DNA of 64,000 nucleotides, taken from Tupaia tana. Lineage: Eukaryota; Chordata; Mammalia; Scandentia; Tupaiidae. Position numbers and translations under genes: made by a program. Each line of letters opens with the position of its first letter. The stretch's first letter is position 1. Location of the stretch: NCBI GenBank assembly GCA_026018925.1, contig JAKSZU010000008.1, positions 11,635,626-11,699,625 on the forward strand. The letters run 5' to 3'. The notes beneath the pieces were generated by a model. That model was not told the DNA's origin, did no database searches, and saw nothing but the letters and a program-made list of their open reading frames with translations. Of this stretch, positions 34,031-47,124 are shown in pieces.

Positions 34031-34280
34031 TTTTAAGTGTATTGATTTCTTCCTTTCATGAATAAGAGAGAAAGATGCAGAGACAGGCACCCCCAACAGG
34101 GTCCTCACACTTCAGTCTTCCTCTAGCCTTATCTGTCCCCAGATAATGGCTACTCACACCCCACCACACCATTACCCCTCTGCCCCCGTGTGCAGGGAGG
34201 TCTCAGTGCAAACGCAGACCCTTCCCCCAAGGCTCAGCCTCACAGAGCACTGTCATAGCTACACCACTCTCTAGCCCCCA
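34031..34280 (-). mobile_element. SINE-B
   Basis: Tail 'tgatttcttcctttcatgaa', body 'agagacaggcacccccaaca' and 'gggtcctcacacttcagtct', head ending 'ccactctctagccccc'. Confidence 0.75.
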
Positions 34281-34654
34281 CAAAGAGTCATGAGTCCTTT
34301 TTAAGTGTTCAGTACAACTTTTGGTATAGAATAGCAAGCTTTTATGAACTCATTAAATGTTTTAAAAATTCTTTTTTGCTAATCAAAACAATATTTATTT
34401 CTGGCTTTTGAGAAATTTTGGAGGCACTCGGTTCACAGAGGTAAATTTTTAACACCACTTTAAAGAAGCCTTTCTCTGTCCATTGGGAGTGAACAATATT
34501 ATTATAATTAAAATGTGAGGAAAGTCCCTCAAATATGCAATGCTGTTTAGATGACCAGGAAGTAGTTAAAGAAGTCATCTAACAAAGTAGGCTAGAACCT
34601 TATTCTAGGAACAACCAGACTTTATTCAAAGCCAGCTCTTTATAAAATGCAACC
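34281..34654. other. AT-rich unclassified DNA
   Basis: No feature recognised between the two SINE-B copies. Confidence 0.3.
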
Positions 34655-34850
34655 AGAATGCACTTCTACAGAGAGAGAGAGGTACAGGGAAAGAGAGAGA
34701 GCAGTAGAGGCATCTCCAGTAGGCTCTTGGTGCTACCACCTGCTCCCAACCTTAGCCAGCACCTGGCTTGTACAGGGAAGTGGCAGGATGCAAACCAAGG
34801 ACCCTCCCACGTGGGTCCAATCACATCACTGCTGCTTTGTCATCTGGTCC
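34655..34850 (-). mobile_element. SINE-B
   Basis: 'gcatctccagtaggctcttg', 'ccttagccagcacctggctt', 'gcaaaccaaggaccctccca', 'catcactgctgctttgtcat'. This is the least diverged B head in the window. Confidence 0.78.
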
Positions 34851-35215
34851 TCAAGTACGGTTTTCGCCATGTCCACCGAGGGGCCGTTGACAGGAAGCGG
34901 TTGTGCTGGGACTGGCTTTGCCCCTTGCCTCTCCACACCCCTTTCCACCCACAGGTACCTGAGCCCATCCAACAGGAAACTGACCGAGAGTTTGTGGTAG
35001 TCAAGGGGAGACTAATGGTGAAAAGGAAAGTGAAGATCTGGGACAAAATGCCGTTTTCATAATTAAGGAGGCCAGCGTTCAAAGAGGGAAAAAATGAATG
35101 AACTAAGATGATAGCCACTCGCTGTTTGGATATTTGGTGAGGAGAATTCCTAACAAGTATCATTGGAGAGTAGCAATTTTAATTCCTTTGTGGAATTTGA
35201 GGCAGGATTTCTTTT
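34851..35215. other. Unclassified DNA
   Basis: No gene or repeat recognised. Confidence 0.3.
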
Positions 35216-35250
35216 ATTTTTTTGAGAGAGAGATTTTTGCTATAAAAAAC
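35216..35250 (-). mobile_element. SINE-A tail remnant
   Basis: Only 'ttttgagagagagatttttg' and 'ctata' remain. Confidence 0.4.
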
Positions 35251-35395
35251 ACAGGTTATTATGTTCAATATCAAAGGGGTTTGAGAACAAAAATCTCTAA
35301 ATTGCAATCATCCACTCATATGTCCCTTGCTTAGGCTCTTCAGACTGTATCATTGAAAAGGATGCAATGATTAGAAATGCATGAGAAAAGTGACA

Positions 35396-36324
<929 letters not shown>

Positions 36325-36460
36325 TTTTTTTTTTGGGGGGGGGGGTTAGGTTTTTGCCATAAGGGTGTACACTCACCAGAGACAGGGAACATGAGAAATC
36401 TCCCTCTGTGACTGCTCATGTGGGGAGTCCAGCTTCTTCACCACACCACCTGCTGGCCCC
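36325..36460 (-). mobile_element. SINE-A short form
   Basis: T8G13 tail junction, 'ggtttttgccataagggtgt', 'gagaaatctccctctgtgac', then the head. The centre is missing. Duplication 'tgaattt' on both sides. Confidence 0.78.
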
Positions 36461-36637
36461 TGAATTTTTAATCCTGATGCCTCAAAACTGAAACACCAAT
36501 GAGTTCTTGAACCCAAGGGACCCTTGTCCCGCTCAGAATGTCATTTCTAAGGCACATTATGATTTGTACTTTATCCTCGATAAAACTTCAGACTTGTGTC
36601 TTAGAGAATAAAAGGAGAGAGAAAAAAGCCACAGAGA

Positions 36638-36910
36638 GGGAACCAGCAGTTAGCGTAATGGCTATGTCGCTGGGCTCCCACGTAGTCGACCGTGGTTCGC
36701 GTCCCGGACCTGGTGGCTTAAAACTCACGCCGGGCGCGTGTGCGTGCATGCCCAAGATCCCGAGAGGAGAATGGAGAAGGGATTGCGGCGTGACCATCCC
36801 CCCTGGGGGGTGATTTTTCGCTTTCTGTCTCTGTGTGTCTCTCTCTCTGTCTGGCAAGCGCATGCGCCCTACAGTGAAAACCTCTTCCAAAAAAAAAAAA
36901 AAAAAAAAAA
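36638..36910 (+). mobile_element. SINE-A, very young
   Basis: CpG-rich and full length except for a small gap ('ggagaatggagaagggattg'). A(20+) tail. Perfect 10 bp duplication 'gccacagaga'. Confidence 0.96.
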
Positions 36911-36944
36911 GCCACAGAGAAATAGATTTTGAAAACTTTTACTT

Positions 36945-37260
36945 GTGTATTCAACCAACATTTATTAAACATTTATTAAGTGTCAGGTTTAGATGTGGGC
37001 TCTGGAAATGAAGTCTTGGATAAGATGATAAAAACTCTTAATTCTTTTGGCTTTGTGTTCTATTAGAGAGAAATATAAGCAAGCAAATAAACTTTATAAC
37101 ATATAAGTGCCACCGTGAAAATTATTACAAAGATAAAAAGAGGGAGATAGAAATCTCTGGTTCTTTGGACTGGGGGCTGTGCTTCCCTGGGGAAATAACA
37201 TTTGATCTGAGGCCTCATAAGCTCATCCCTCATTTCTATATCCAAATTGTTCACATTGTT
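36945..37260 (+). repeat. Ancient interspersed repeat
   Basis: 'ttcaaccaacatttattaaa', 'gtgtcaggtttagatgtggg', 'ggaaataacatttgatctga' and 'ggcctcat' form the best-preserved example of this old repeat in the window. Confidence 0.5.
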
Positions 37261-37727
37261 TAAATTTGAGTTCAGATCTCACCTCCTTCGTAGATTAATC
37301 TTCAGTTACTCCACTGACTCAGAAAGCTGGTGAGGCTACTAGAGAATTTTTATTATTTTTTTATTTCAAAAATTCTGCCATGGGGCGGGTGCCACCATGC
37401 CCTATTTCAAAAATTCTCAGCCCAGCCTCATGTTTCAGCCTGTAGTGTCCTGGCTGCAGAGCTGGAAGCCACATGCTGACCCAGTTTTGTGTTCCCAGCC
37501 TGGTTAGCCTGACAACACACCAAGTATGTGAACATGTGACCAGGAGTTTTACAGCCTGCAGGACTGGAGGAAGGATCACAGAGGAGCTGAGCCCTGTGGA
37601 GGATGCGTCTCTGTTTTTACTCTCTCTCATATATGCACATGCACTGTATAATGAATTAAATGAAGAAATAAATAAAATTCTACTAGGATGGAGCCTTAAA
37701 ATCTACATAAAACACAAGTTTCCCCAG
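37261..37727. other. Unclassified DNA, possibly an old SINE
   Basis: 37440-37680 ends in 'gcacatgcactgtataatga' and an AAATAAA-type tail, which hints at a diverged plus-strand SINE-B. 'atttcaaaaattct' is repeated at 37363 and 37402. Confidence 0.35.
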
Positions 37728-37939
37728 GGCCAGCCCCATAGCACAACAGTTAATCATTGTGTATAACAAGCCAGATCTCCCATAGCCAGCCACGGTTCAG
37801 CTCAGCTCTAGGGGCTTAAAAACATATTCAATGCATATACATGTGTGCTCAAAATCTTGATGAGAAGGAGAAATGGAGGAAAGGAGATTGTGGCATTACA
37901 AGGCCTCAGTTAGGGGTGTTTTTTCTCTCTCCTTCTCTT

Positions 37940-37978
<39 letters not shown>

Positions 37979-38010
37979 CAAAGACGGGTGCTCTCTGTCA
38001 ATTAAAAAAA
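37728..38010 (+). mobile_element. SINE-A, old subfamily
   Basis: Head 'ggccagccccatagcacaac'. A pure (TC)n of about 22 units lies at 37941-37977. Confidence 0.8.
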
Positions 38011-38011
38011 G

Positions 38012-38300
38012 AGGACCAGCCTGTGACATGGTGATTAAGGCAGCTGAATCCCACATGACCAATTGAGTGGTTCAAGTTCTGAACCCAGAACCTTGAAAAA
38101 CATGCCAGGAACAGGGGCATGCATACCTAAAATCCCAAGAAGAGAATGGAGAAGAAGGCATTATAGAATGCCATCCCTCCTGGTTGGGAGTGGCAGGGTG
38201 ACTTCTCACTTTCCTTCCTCCTCTCTCTTTCTGTCTCTCTCTGGAAACATGCATTGCATATCCTCTAGCAAAAACTAAAAAAAAAAAAAAAAAAAAAAAA
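38012..38300 (+). mobile_element. SINE-A, intermediate
   Basis: It immediately follows the previous copy in the same orientation. Head 'ggaccagcctgtgacatggt', A(22) tail. Confidence 0.85.
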
Positions 38301-39204
38301 TCTTCCCAGGTCAATCTGAGGGAACTCAAAGATAGAATGGCTGTCGATATGAAAGTGAACAGAACTTGTGCAGTTCATTTATTATGAGCCTGTGGCCCTG
38401 AAACAAACACCTTTTTGTGATTGCCACAGCGGTCCTCTGCTATGGGTTTTGTGTTGGACGGTACATCGGACCTAGCAGACTTAGGCTGTTGAGTCCAACT
38501 TGTCACATCTGCAGCTGATAGAAGCCATTTGAAAGCCACTAGCTGCTGAAAGAACGAAAGGTCATCATCTCCTTTCAGAACTAAGTGTTTTCCAGAAGTA
38601 ATTGAAGTTATTTTCTTAGAGTCAGTAGTGAGAACGGAAACTGGTATGAATTATATTGTGTTATTGTGTTCAAATCACCGTAGGTTATGTTTCCTGAACA
38701 AAGATGGGGAAAAGAAAGCATTATTGCATATGGAGAAAATGACCAACTTTTGACACTTAATTTCATTCTTCCTGAAAAATGGTAACTCCTCCTGTTTCTA
38801 AACTACAGTAGACAGAATGATAAGCAACTGCCTGGAACAATTACATCCTGAATTTCTCATCACCACAGTTTCCCAAAAAGCTAATAAAGCTATAAAAGAG
38901 CCCAGAAGCAAACCATAAGGAGTTCTGTGTGTGGGTTAGCATCCTGGTTTCTTGTTCAACCCTTCCTGAGTACTTTTTCTCCCAGAACCAGCTGCCATGA
39001 GGGCTCTGCTGTGGTTAGGTGGCCCAGTCATCACCTTGATAAGAAGACTGTGAAAGGGACTCTGAGCTGGTTGGAGCTGCCACATTCCAGGGCCCAGTCA
39101 GGGTAAACAGGGACACTCTGACTCACAGGCTCCTTGGCCCTGGGGAGAGACAGATGACACTGTGGAGATGTGGGTGCAAAAGCACCCTCAACAGTGTACC
39201 ATTA
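38301..39204. other. Single-copy-looking DNA
   Basis: No repeat recognised over 900 bp. 38340-38900 is balanced and could be constrained. No exon evident. Confidence 0.3.
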
Positions 39205-39398
39205 TGGCCAGCCCAGGTGGCACAGTGGTAACACGGAGCTCCATGATGCCGAGGACACATGCAAAGGTTCTCACTGGAGGTCTCCCTGTACTCATTGGCC
39301 ATGCACACATACCTGTGGTCAGGCTGGTTGAGGCCAAGGGTGTCTCACAGAGTGAAGACCTTTTTGTGGGCACCTTTTTCTCTCTGAAGAAGTAAAAG
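39205..39398 (+). mobile_element. SINE-B-like copy
   Basis: Head 'ggccagcccaggtggcacag', then 'gccatgcacacatacctgtg' and a 'ttttctctctgaagaag' end. Diverged. Confidence 0.5.
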
Positions 39399-40619
39399 GA
39401 TAATTTTTTTAAAATCGTATAAAATCAGGAGGATCAGGTGGGCTCACATCATAATGGAAGGTCATCTGCTTGTATACTTGTAGGACGAGAATGTTCAACT
39501 GCTAGAACACTCCCTACCCCAACAGTCCCTCCTTTGCTCCTCTTCCATTCTCATTGCCAAGACGCTCTTCCGCACCTGACTATTAGCACCCCACTTTTAG
39601 TGACTTTCCTTGCCCTCAGCATCCTTTTAGCTTCTAAGCTTTTTAAAAAGTTTCCACTTCTAATCAAAACATGTGCAACCATTCGTTGTTTGGAACAAGA
39701 GTGTCACGCTTGAGCTGACAGGACCAACCCACAGAATCAACTAGAGATGAGGTGAAGAGCTTAGTGCGTTATTTTTCAGGCACCACAAACTGTTAACAGA
39801 GAAGGTTCCATTCTGAAGAGAAGAATAATTTAAAGGCCATGCCCTCGAAAGGAATTGTGTTTTACAAGGACCTCAGAAATTTTCCTTAAATTGGACCTCT
39901 CTGAAATTACACCATGTAGGTAGACAGTCTCTTCTGTTTGATCATAGGTCCATCCTGGAAAGCAGATTTCTGACACTATAGGCAAAGTCTTGATTCAATA
40001 TAATATTTGGCAATTTGGAGGGTCAAGCTCAACTCAGTAATGTGAATTTTGAACAGACTAGTTGTAAAACTTACCTAAGTTTCATTGAAAAATTTTGCCC
40101 TGTCGAGGGACACCACTTCAGGTTCTCAATTCCAGCCTATAGTGGTTTTGAGCTATTTCATGCCTTTGTATATGTATGGCACTGACAAACATGCCCACTG
40201 TCTTGTCAAGTAGAGAGTCCATTGCTTCACCTCTCACATTATAATGAAATGCATTTTTTCTCCCTTTGTACATCCATTTCAATATTCTTACCAATAGTTG
40301 TGTGTGTGTGTTCTTTGGGTTCTTTTTGGTACTGGTTTTAATATTGATTCCCCTATGCGTTAAATACGTTTTTAACAGATAAAAAATTTGCACAAAACAG
40401 GATGAACTAGATAAAGTTTAGAAATATTGCTGGAATGGAGAACCGAGTAAAAGAAGAGACTATATGGGATTTATTTAATCAGAACAAAGTTAAAGATGTT
40501 CTGTTGTACACATGAGATTTTCACCTGTGTAGTGAAAAGTATGCTGCTAGTTTAGCATAACTAATTAAATATTGTACAGAGACTTTTCCTTAGTTTCAGT
40601 TTAAAATGATCCTATCTTT
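39399..40619. other. Unclassified DNA
   Basis: 39480-39660 is pyrimidine-rich in an L2-like way but not diagnostic. Frames of up to 91 codons have no domain. Confidence 0.3.
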
Positions 40620-40796
40620 GGGGCCAGATGATAGCATGGTGAATAATGCAACTAGGCCCTCATGGTTAGGTCCCAAGTTCACATTCCTGGGCCTCCCTGT
40701 ATACACTCGGCAGGATGACTGAGGGTGGACAGCAATTATAAAATGAAGATTCTTTTGGGTGGTCTCTCTCTCTCTGTTATGGAAAAAAAAACAATA
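40620..40796 (+). mobile_element. SINE-B-like copy
   Basis: Head 'ggggccagatgatagcatgg', 'aggtcccaagttcacattcc', TCTCTCTC and an A-rich end with 'aataaa'. Confidence 0.5.
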
Positions 40797-41370
40797 AATT
40801 TAAAATTTACCCTATTTTTGGAAATATGAACTGCTTTAAGTCCTAAGATTACAATAAAATATAAATATATATAATAGCTTATTAAAAGGACCCAAAACTC
40901 ATAATAGACATCATTCTCTTGAATCACTTGCTCTAGGGGAAGCCAGTTGCCTTGTCATGAGGACACTCAAGCAGTTCTGAGGTGAGGCCCATGGGCTGAG
41001 GAGCTGAGTCATCCTGTATTCAACCACCACCATGTTGATGAGTCATCTTGGACTAGAATCTTCCAGCCCCAGGCAAGCTTTCACATGACTGCACTCCCGG
41101 TTGATGGATCAGCTGCAAACTTAGGCAAGATTCTGTGCCAGAAATACTCAGCTAAGGTGCGCCCCAATTTGTGAACCCACAAACATGGAAAAATAACTAA
41201 TGTTTTTTGTTTGAAGCAAGTAAGATTTAAAGTAATTTGTATGGATCAGAAGAAAGTTTAAGAAACATGGCTGTAGAGAAGAGATGGAAAGGACATTAAC
41301 TAAGGAAAGGGCTTTTTGTTTGTTTCAGGGTAAATGTCTTTACTTTCAGGTTTTCAACATAGTAATTCTC
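40797..41370. other. AT-rich unclassified DNA
   Basis: No feature recognised. Confidence 0.3.
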
Positions 41371-41643
41371 TTTTTTTTGTTATCTTTTCTAAAAAAATTG
41401 CTATAGAGTGTGTGTGATCCCAGGAGAAAGACAAAGACAGAGACAGAGACAGAGAGAGAAGGTGTAAAAGCAATCCCCATAGAAAAAGGCAGGTCACAAT
41501 CTTCCCCTCCACTTCTTCTTTGGGGATTTTGGGTACACATTCACACGTAACTGATACATTTTTCAATCTGCCAGATTCAGGATTAGAACCACACTGAGGG
41601 TCATGTAGGATCCAGCCACTTTAACCACCATTGGCTGGCTCCC
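41371..41643 (-). mobile_element. SINE-A, old subfamily
   Basis: Diverged full length with (GACAGA)n. The hairpin centre is replaced by 'atccccatagaaaaaggc'. Confidence 0.75.
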
Positions 41644-41786
41644 AGAATAATGCTTTATTTGGTAAGCATGCAATTATGAATGAATCTTGCATATTTTAAA
41701 ACAATTCCCACGACCATTTGATTTAGAAACATATTTCCAACTACTTTTTTGAGATGACACATGTGCTAGGAATGAATAGAATCGTA

Positions 41787-42060
41787 TTTTTTTTTTTTTT
41801 TTTTTTGGAGAGGTTTTCGCTATAGGGCGCGTGCGCTTGCTCGACAGACAGAGAGAGACATAGAGACAGAAAGCGAGAAATCACCCTCCAGGGGGGATGG
41901 TCACGCCGCAATCCCTTCTCCTCCATTCTCCTCTCGGGATCTTGGGCACGCACACACACGCGCCCAGCGTGAGTTTTAAGCCACTGGGTCTGGGACGCGA
42001 ACCGCGGTCGACTACATGGGAGTCCAGCAACATAGCCATTACGCTAACTGCTGGTTCTCA
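41787..42060 (-). mobile_element. SINE-A, very young
   Basis: CpG-rich with T(20+). Duplication 'agaatcgta' at 41778-41786 and 42061-42069. Confidence 0.96.
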
Positions 42061-42089
42061 AGAATCGTATTTTTTTAATGTGTTCTACA

Positions 42090-43280
42090 ATTCACATATT
42101 TTCCAGAAACTTAACTGAAAAGAATTCACATACCATATAGTTCATTAACTTAAAGCATGCAAGTCAGTGGTCTCTACTATGTTGTTTGATTCTGTAACCA
42201 CCACTGAGATCAGTTCTAGAACCTTCTCATCTCCCAAGAACGCAACCATATGACCCACTGGCCATCACTGACCATTCTTCCCCATTTCCAGCTTCAAATC
42301 TAGGTTACCACTGATCTACTTTTTATCTGTATCAATTTGTCTGTTCTGGGACTTTCATTAAAATAAAATCATATAATATGCGGTCTTTTGTGACTAGCTT
42401 CTTTCATTTAGCATATGTTTTCAAGGTTATGCATAAATATTCCGCTCATTTTTATTGCAAAATAGCATTTCATTGCATGGATATATCACATTTCATTTAT
42501 CTGGTCAAGAATCCATATAGTGGGACCAGCAGTTAGCGTAATGGCTATGTCACTGGACTCCCACGTAGTCGACCGCGGTTCGCATCTCGGACCTGGTGGC
42601 TTAAAACTCACGCCGGGCGCGTGTGCATGTGTGCCCAAGATCCTGAGAGGAGAATGGAGGAGAAGGGATTGCGGCGTGACCATCCCCCCTGGGGGGTGAT
42701 TTCTCGCTTTCTGTCTCTCTGTCTCTCTCTGTCTGTCTGGCGAGTGCACACGCCCTATAGCAAAAACCTCTCAAAAAAAAAAAAAAAAAGAATCCATATG
42801 GTCAAGAATCCATAGATATCAAGTTGTGACTACATTTCGGCTATAGTGAATGAACAAAGCTGCAATGAGGGTCCCTGGGTGACTTTTCGGGTGTCTGTAT
42901 GTTTCTATCTCTCTTAGGTATATAGCAGCAGTGGAACTCTGTGTCATATTGTTAAAGCTTCTGAGAAGCTACTGAACTGCTTTCCAAAGTGGTTGCACCA
43001 TTTCACATACCCACCCACAATACATGAGGGTTCCAGTTTCTCCACACCCTTGGAAATTCTCGTGATAGTACACCTTTCTGACTGTAGTCATCCTAGTCCG
43101 AGCAAGGGAGTGGTATTTCATTATAGTTTAAATCGTATTTCCCTGATGGCTAATGAGGCAAACATCTATTCATGTGTTTATTGACAATTTGCTTTGTGTA
43201 TCTTCTTTGGAGAAATATCTAATAGATTACTTTCCCATTTTTACATTGCGTTGTCATTTTATGTTTGAGTTATAAATTTA
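42090..43280 (+). repeat. L1 3'-end region, split by a SINE
   Basis: 'aattcacataccatatagtt', 'cttctttcatttagcatatg', 'cattgcatggatatatcaca', 'gctttccaaagtggttgcac' and 'tatcttctttggagaaatat' follow the well-known order of the L1 3' region. A SINE-A lies at 42522-42789. Confidence 0.88.
42522..42789 (+). mobile_element. SINE-A, very young, inside L1
   Basis: CpG-rich and full length. Duplication 'aagaatccatat' (before) and 'aagaatccatat' (after) made from L1 sequence. Confidence 0.96.
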
Positions 43281-44925
43281 AATTTTTTAAAGTCTTTTCT
43301 TAAACTTATATAGTAGTGAATAGCTTATTGGATGAAAATAGATATTATGTTATCATTATCATGGTAAAGGAAGGTTTATATATAAGAAAATGGTCCAGAC
43401 GTATGGAAGGACTTGAGAAGTTTATGAAAAATGGAATTTAAGTACCATTTATTTTGGTGCCAAAAGTTTTGAAATGTTTTTCTGAAAATCCTTCAGATGG
43501 CTGTAAATGCTTAGTAATCAGGAGATCACTGCTGGCCTTCTCACAGTTTCAGGTAAATTGTGGCCAAAATCAAATTGCATGGGTTGAGAAATAAATGGGA
43601 GATGAAGAGACAGATGAAGAAAATGTCGCTATTTTATTTTTATTTAAGTATCTACCACCTTACCACATTTTTCACTGGTGAACTCACAGGTGGAGGAGAG
43701 TGTCAGGTCTAGACACCTCATTATGGGGGAAAATTGCAGGTCACAATTCATTCATTCGAAAGTGCCATGACTGAAAGATTTCATCAGAGGCAGTTTCCAC
43801 TCCACTCCACACCCACAGTACCTAAATGGAGATTCTGCACTTGTCTCTCATGAAGATTAGGAAGGATCTTGGCTTTTGCAGACTATTATCTAAAAAGTCC
43901 CTCTGAATTCTAAACCACGGCGCATATAAAACGTTCTTAGGACAAAAGCACAAGAAATAGTTGCGGAATGGACTGAGTTATCAAAACACAGCACCCTTGA
44001 GATAGCTACGGTGCTCTCTACACCCCATCCAAAACCTTTGTGCATTCACTTCAATTCCATTTTACTCCCATGAGCAGAATTATTTTTTGGTGCATAACTT
44101 TCACCAAGCATTTTCTATGCTAATGTAGTAAAGTAAGCATCTTGGCATCTATTACTATGAATGTGTCAATTGGAAAAAAAAATAAAGCATTCTTTATCAC
44201 ATGGAAAGACAGAAGAGGCTACTAATACTATGCAAATGTGACTTTATTCATATAAATCTTCACAAAGCATATTTTTAAATCCACCTTCATAGTTTAGACA
44301 AGAGACGTGAGAGAACTGAAGACAGTCTAACAACTGAACTTTTTATCTTTCTCATTATTTTATGCTAATAGGATTTCCAGGGACCTTCAATTTCATCATC
44401 AAAGTGAAATTTGATAAGTAAATTTGCACAAAAGAACAGTTATAGGTTGAATCATTTAGAGATCAGTAACAATTTTCCCCTAACCACAGCATCATCAGAA
44501 CAGAAGCTTCATACACATGTGGTCGATTTTAGTCAATTTATGTCATTTGCTTTCATGATATTCAAATGAAATTAAAGCAAGCCTAAGGAAGGGCTTATCT
44601 TAAGGTAACATATCTCATGATTTTTGCATCTTATTTCTTACTAAGCATAGACACTGATACATACAGATCTATTAAAGAAAATTTGCCACAACCTACTCTG
44701 AGCCATGTTAAGATTTTCTGAAATTGAAAGGTCTTCTCTCAGTTTCAAAGTTTCTTATATTCTGCCCAATATTCTATTGTATAAATATTCTGTGATAAAA
44801 TTATACTCAGAAATGTCCTTACCTTATATTCTAGGACAACAATATTCAGACTGATGTATTTTTGTCTTTAGGGGGGGTACACAGATTCTTTATGAGGGGT
44901 TTTGTGAGGAATCAATTTCCATATC
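43281..44925. other. AT-rich DNA, no gene or clear repeat
   Basis: The longest SINE-free interval of the second half of the window. No frame exceeds about 60 codons. 44380-44600 looks like possible conserved non-coding DNA, by texture only. Confidence 0.35.
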
Positions 44926-45185
44926 TTTTTTTTTTTGAGAAGTTTTTGCTATAGGGCACACACACTCGCCATAAAGAGAGAGAGAGACAGAGAGACAGAA
45001 AGTGAGAAATCACCCCCCAGGGGGATGACCATGCCACAATTCCTCCTCCTTCCTTTTCCTTTCGGGATCCTGGGCACACATGTACACATGCCTGGCATGA
45101 GTTTAAGCCACCAGGTCCAGGACTCGAACCACGGTCAACTACATGGGAGTCCAGCAACACAGCCATTACGCCAACTGCTGGCCCT
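44926..45185 (-). mobile_element. SINE-A, young-intermediate
   Basis: Full length. Duplication 'aatttccatatc' on both sides (about 44914 and 45186). Confidence 0.94.
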
Positions 45186-45479
45186 AATTTCCATATCTTT
45201 AACTTGCACAGCTATTTTTTTTCTAAAATGTACCTTCTTACAGTCAAGGTGAGGGTCCATTCTCTTTCTCTCTTCCTCTTGTACAACTTCCCCTGCACTC
45301 TCAAAAGGTCACACTTGTCATCCTGGCTTTAACAAGATACCAAGTCACGAGGGTATACAATTCTCTCAGTACAAAGGAACAGTCCAAAACATTAGAACCA
45401 TTGAAAGGTTAATTAAGTACATTAATGCTAATGATGTCGTCTTCTAACTTATATGTATTTCTGATAAAAAAAGAAAGCT

Positions 45480-45655
45480 GGGGGCAAGCAGGTGGCGTGG
45501 TGGTTAGGGTGCTGGACTCTCACATGGCTGACGGCAGTTTGAGTCCTGGAACTAAGCAGCTCGCTTCCTCACTTTCCCTCCTTCTTCCTCTCACTCTCCT
45601 CATCTCTGTCTCTCTATATATCTCTCTCATGTGCTCAATAGCAAATTAGAAAATA
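45480..45655 (+). mobile_element. SINE-A short form
   Basis: 'ggggcaagcaggtggcgtgg' head, then 'ggaactaagcagctcgcttc' joins the pyrimidine tract, the same central loss as at 24.3 and 53.8 kb. The tail is AATAATATTAATAAA-like. Confidence 0.85.
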
Positions 45656-45679
45656 ATAATATTAATAAAATAAAATAAT

Positions 45680-45930
45680 ATTATTTTTTTGAGAGTTTTT
45701 GCTATAGGGCACATGTGCTCGCCATAGAGAGACAGAGAGACAGAGTGAGAAATCACCCCCCAGGGGGGATGGCCATGCCACAATCCCTTCTCCTCCATTC
45801 TCCTTTCGGGATCTTGGGCACGCATGCACATGCGCCCAGCATGAGTTTTAAGCCACCGGGTCCAGGACTCGAACCGTGGTCAACTACATGGGAGTCCAGC
45901 GACATAGCCATTACACCATCTGCTGGTCTC
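45680..45930 (-). mobile_element. SINE-A, young
   Basis: First of two same-oriented copies at one site. The flank 'taaaataat' occurs at 45671, 45931 and 46203. It inserted in the A-rich tail of the short form. Confidence 0.94.
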
Positions 45931-45939
45931 TAAAATAAT

Positions 45940-46202
45940 TTTTTTTTTTTTTTTGGAAAGGTTTTCGCTATAGGGCACATGTGCTCGCCAGACAGACAGA
46001 GAGAGAGAGAGAGAAAGCGAGAAATCACCCCTGAGAGGGGATGGCCACGCTGCAATTCCTTCTCCTCCATTCTCCTCTCGGGATATTGGACACACACGCA
46101 CACGTGCCTGGCGTGAGTTTTAAGCCACCAGGTCTGGGACTCGAACCGCGGTCGACTACATGGGAGTCCAGCAACATAGCCATTACGCTAACTGCTGGTT
46201 CC
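45940..46202 (-). mobile_element. SINE-A, young
   Basis: Second copy at the same site, sharing the 9 bp target 'taaaataat' with its neighbour. The hairpin has become 'ccctgagaggggatgg'. Confidence 0.94.
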
Positions 46203-46252
46203 TAAAATAATATTTTTTAAAAACAGAAAACTTACCTTTAAAAATATTCTGC

Positions 46253-46512
46253 TTTGGTCCAGCCCCAATGGCACAGTTAACATCATACTGGACTATAGTG
46301 CCAGAAACCGCAGCTGACAGCATGTTCGGGCCCCCTGCGTGGTAGCCCTGAGATGCACTGGGTATGTGTGTGTGCCCAGGATCCTGTGAGCTGGCAGGCT
46401 GGAGGACGGGAACTGCAGGGTGATGGTACCCTGCTGAAAGTGCTTCTTCATCTATCTCTTTCTCGTGCACGCACACGTGTTCTCAATCATGAATAAAATA
46501 AATAGATTTTTA
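46253..46512 (+). mobile_element. SINE-B
   Basis: 'ggtccagccccaatggcaca' head, 'gatgcactgggtatgtgtgt', 'gtgcttcttcatctatctct', tail 'gaataaaataaatag'. This is the clearest plus-strand B copy. Confidence 0.72.
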
Positions 46513-46575
46513 AAAAGTACAAGTTTTCCCTCCTTAGAATGCCACAATTTTAAATACTGTAAAGAATGAGGGATT

Positions 46576-46847
46576 GGGAACCAGCAGTTAGCGTAATGGC
46601 TATGTCGCTGGACTCCCACGTAGTCTACTGCGGTTCGCGTCCCAGATCCGGTGGCTTAAAACTCACGCCGGGCGTGTGTGCGTGCGTGCCCAAGATCCCG
46701 AGAGGAGAATGGAGGAGAAGGGATTGCGGCGTGACCATTCCCCCTGGGGGGTGATTTCTCGCTTTCTGTCTCTATGTCTCTCTCTGTCTGTCTGGCGAGC
46801 TCACGCGCCCTATAGCAAACAAACCTCTCCAAAAAAAAAAAAAGAAA
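46576..46847 (+). mobile_element. SINE-A, very young
   Basis: CpG-rich and full length. Target 'gaatgagggatt' before, 'gaattagggatgg' after. Tandem with the next copy. Confidence 0.96.
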
Positions 46848-46860
46848 GAATTAGGGATGG

Positions 46861-47124
46861 GGGACCAGCAGTTAGCATAATGGCTATGTCGCTGGACTCC
46901 CACGTAGTTGATCGCGGTTCGAGTCCTGGATCTGGCAGCTTAAACACACGCCAAGCACGTGTGCGTGCGTGCCCAGGATCCCGAGCGGAGAGTGGAGGAG
47001 AAGGGATTGCGGAGTGGCCATCCCCCCTGGGGGGGGTGATTTCTTGCTTTCTGTCTCTCTCTCTCTGTCTGTTCTGCAAGCACACACACCCTATAGCAAA
47101 AACCTCTCAAAAAAAAAGAAAAAA
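46861..47124 (+). mobile_element. SINE-A, young
   Basis: It inserted at the duplicated target of its neighbour. 'gaattagggatgg' (46848-46860) and 'gaatgagggatgg' (47125-47137). Confidence 0.95.
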
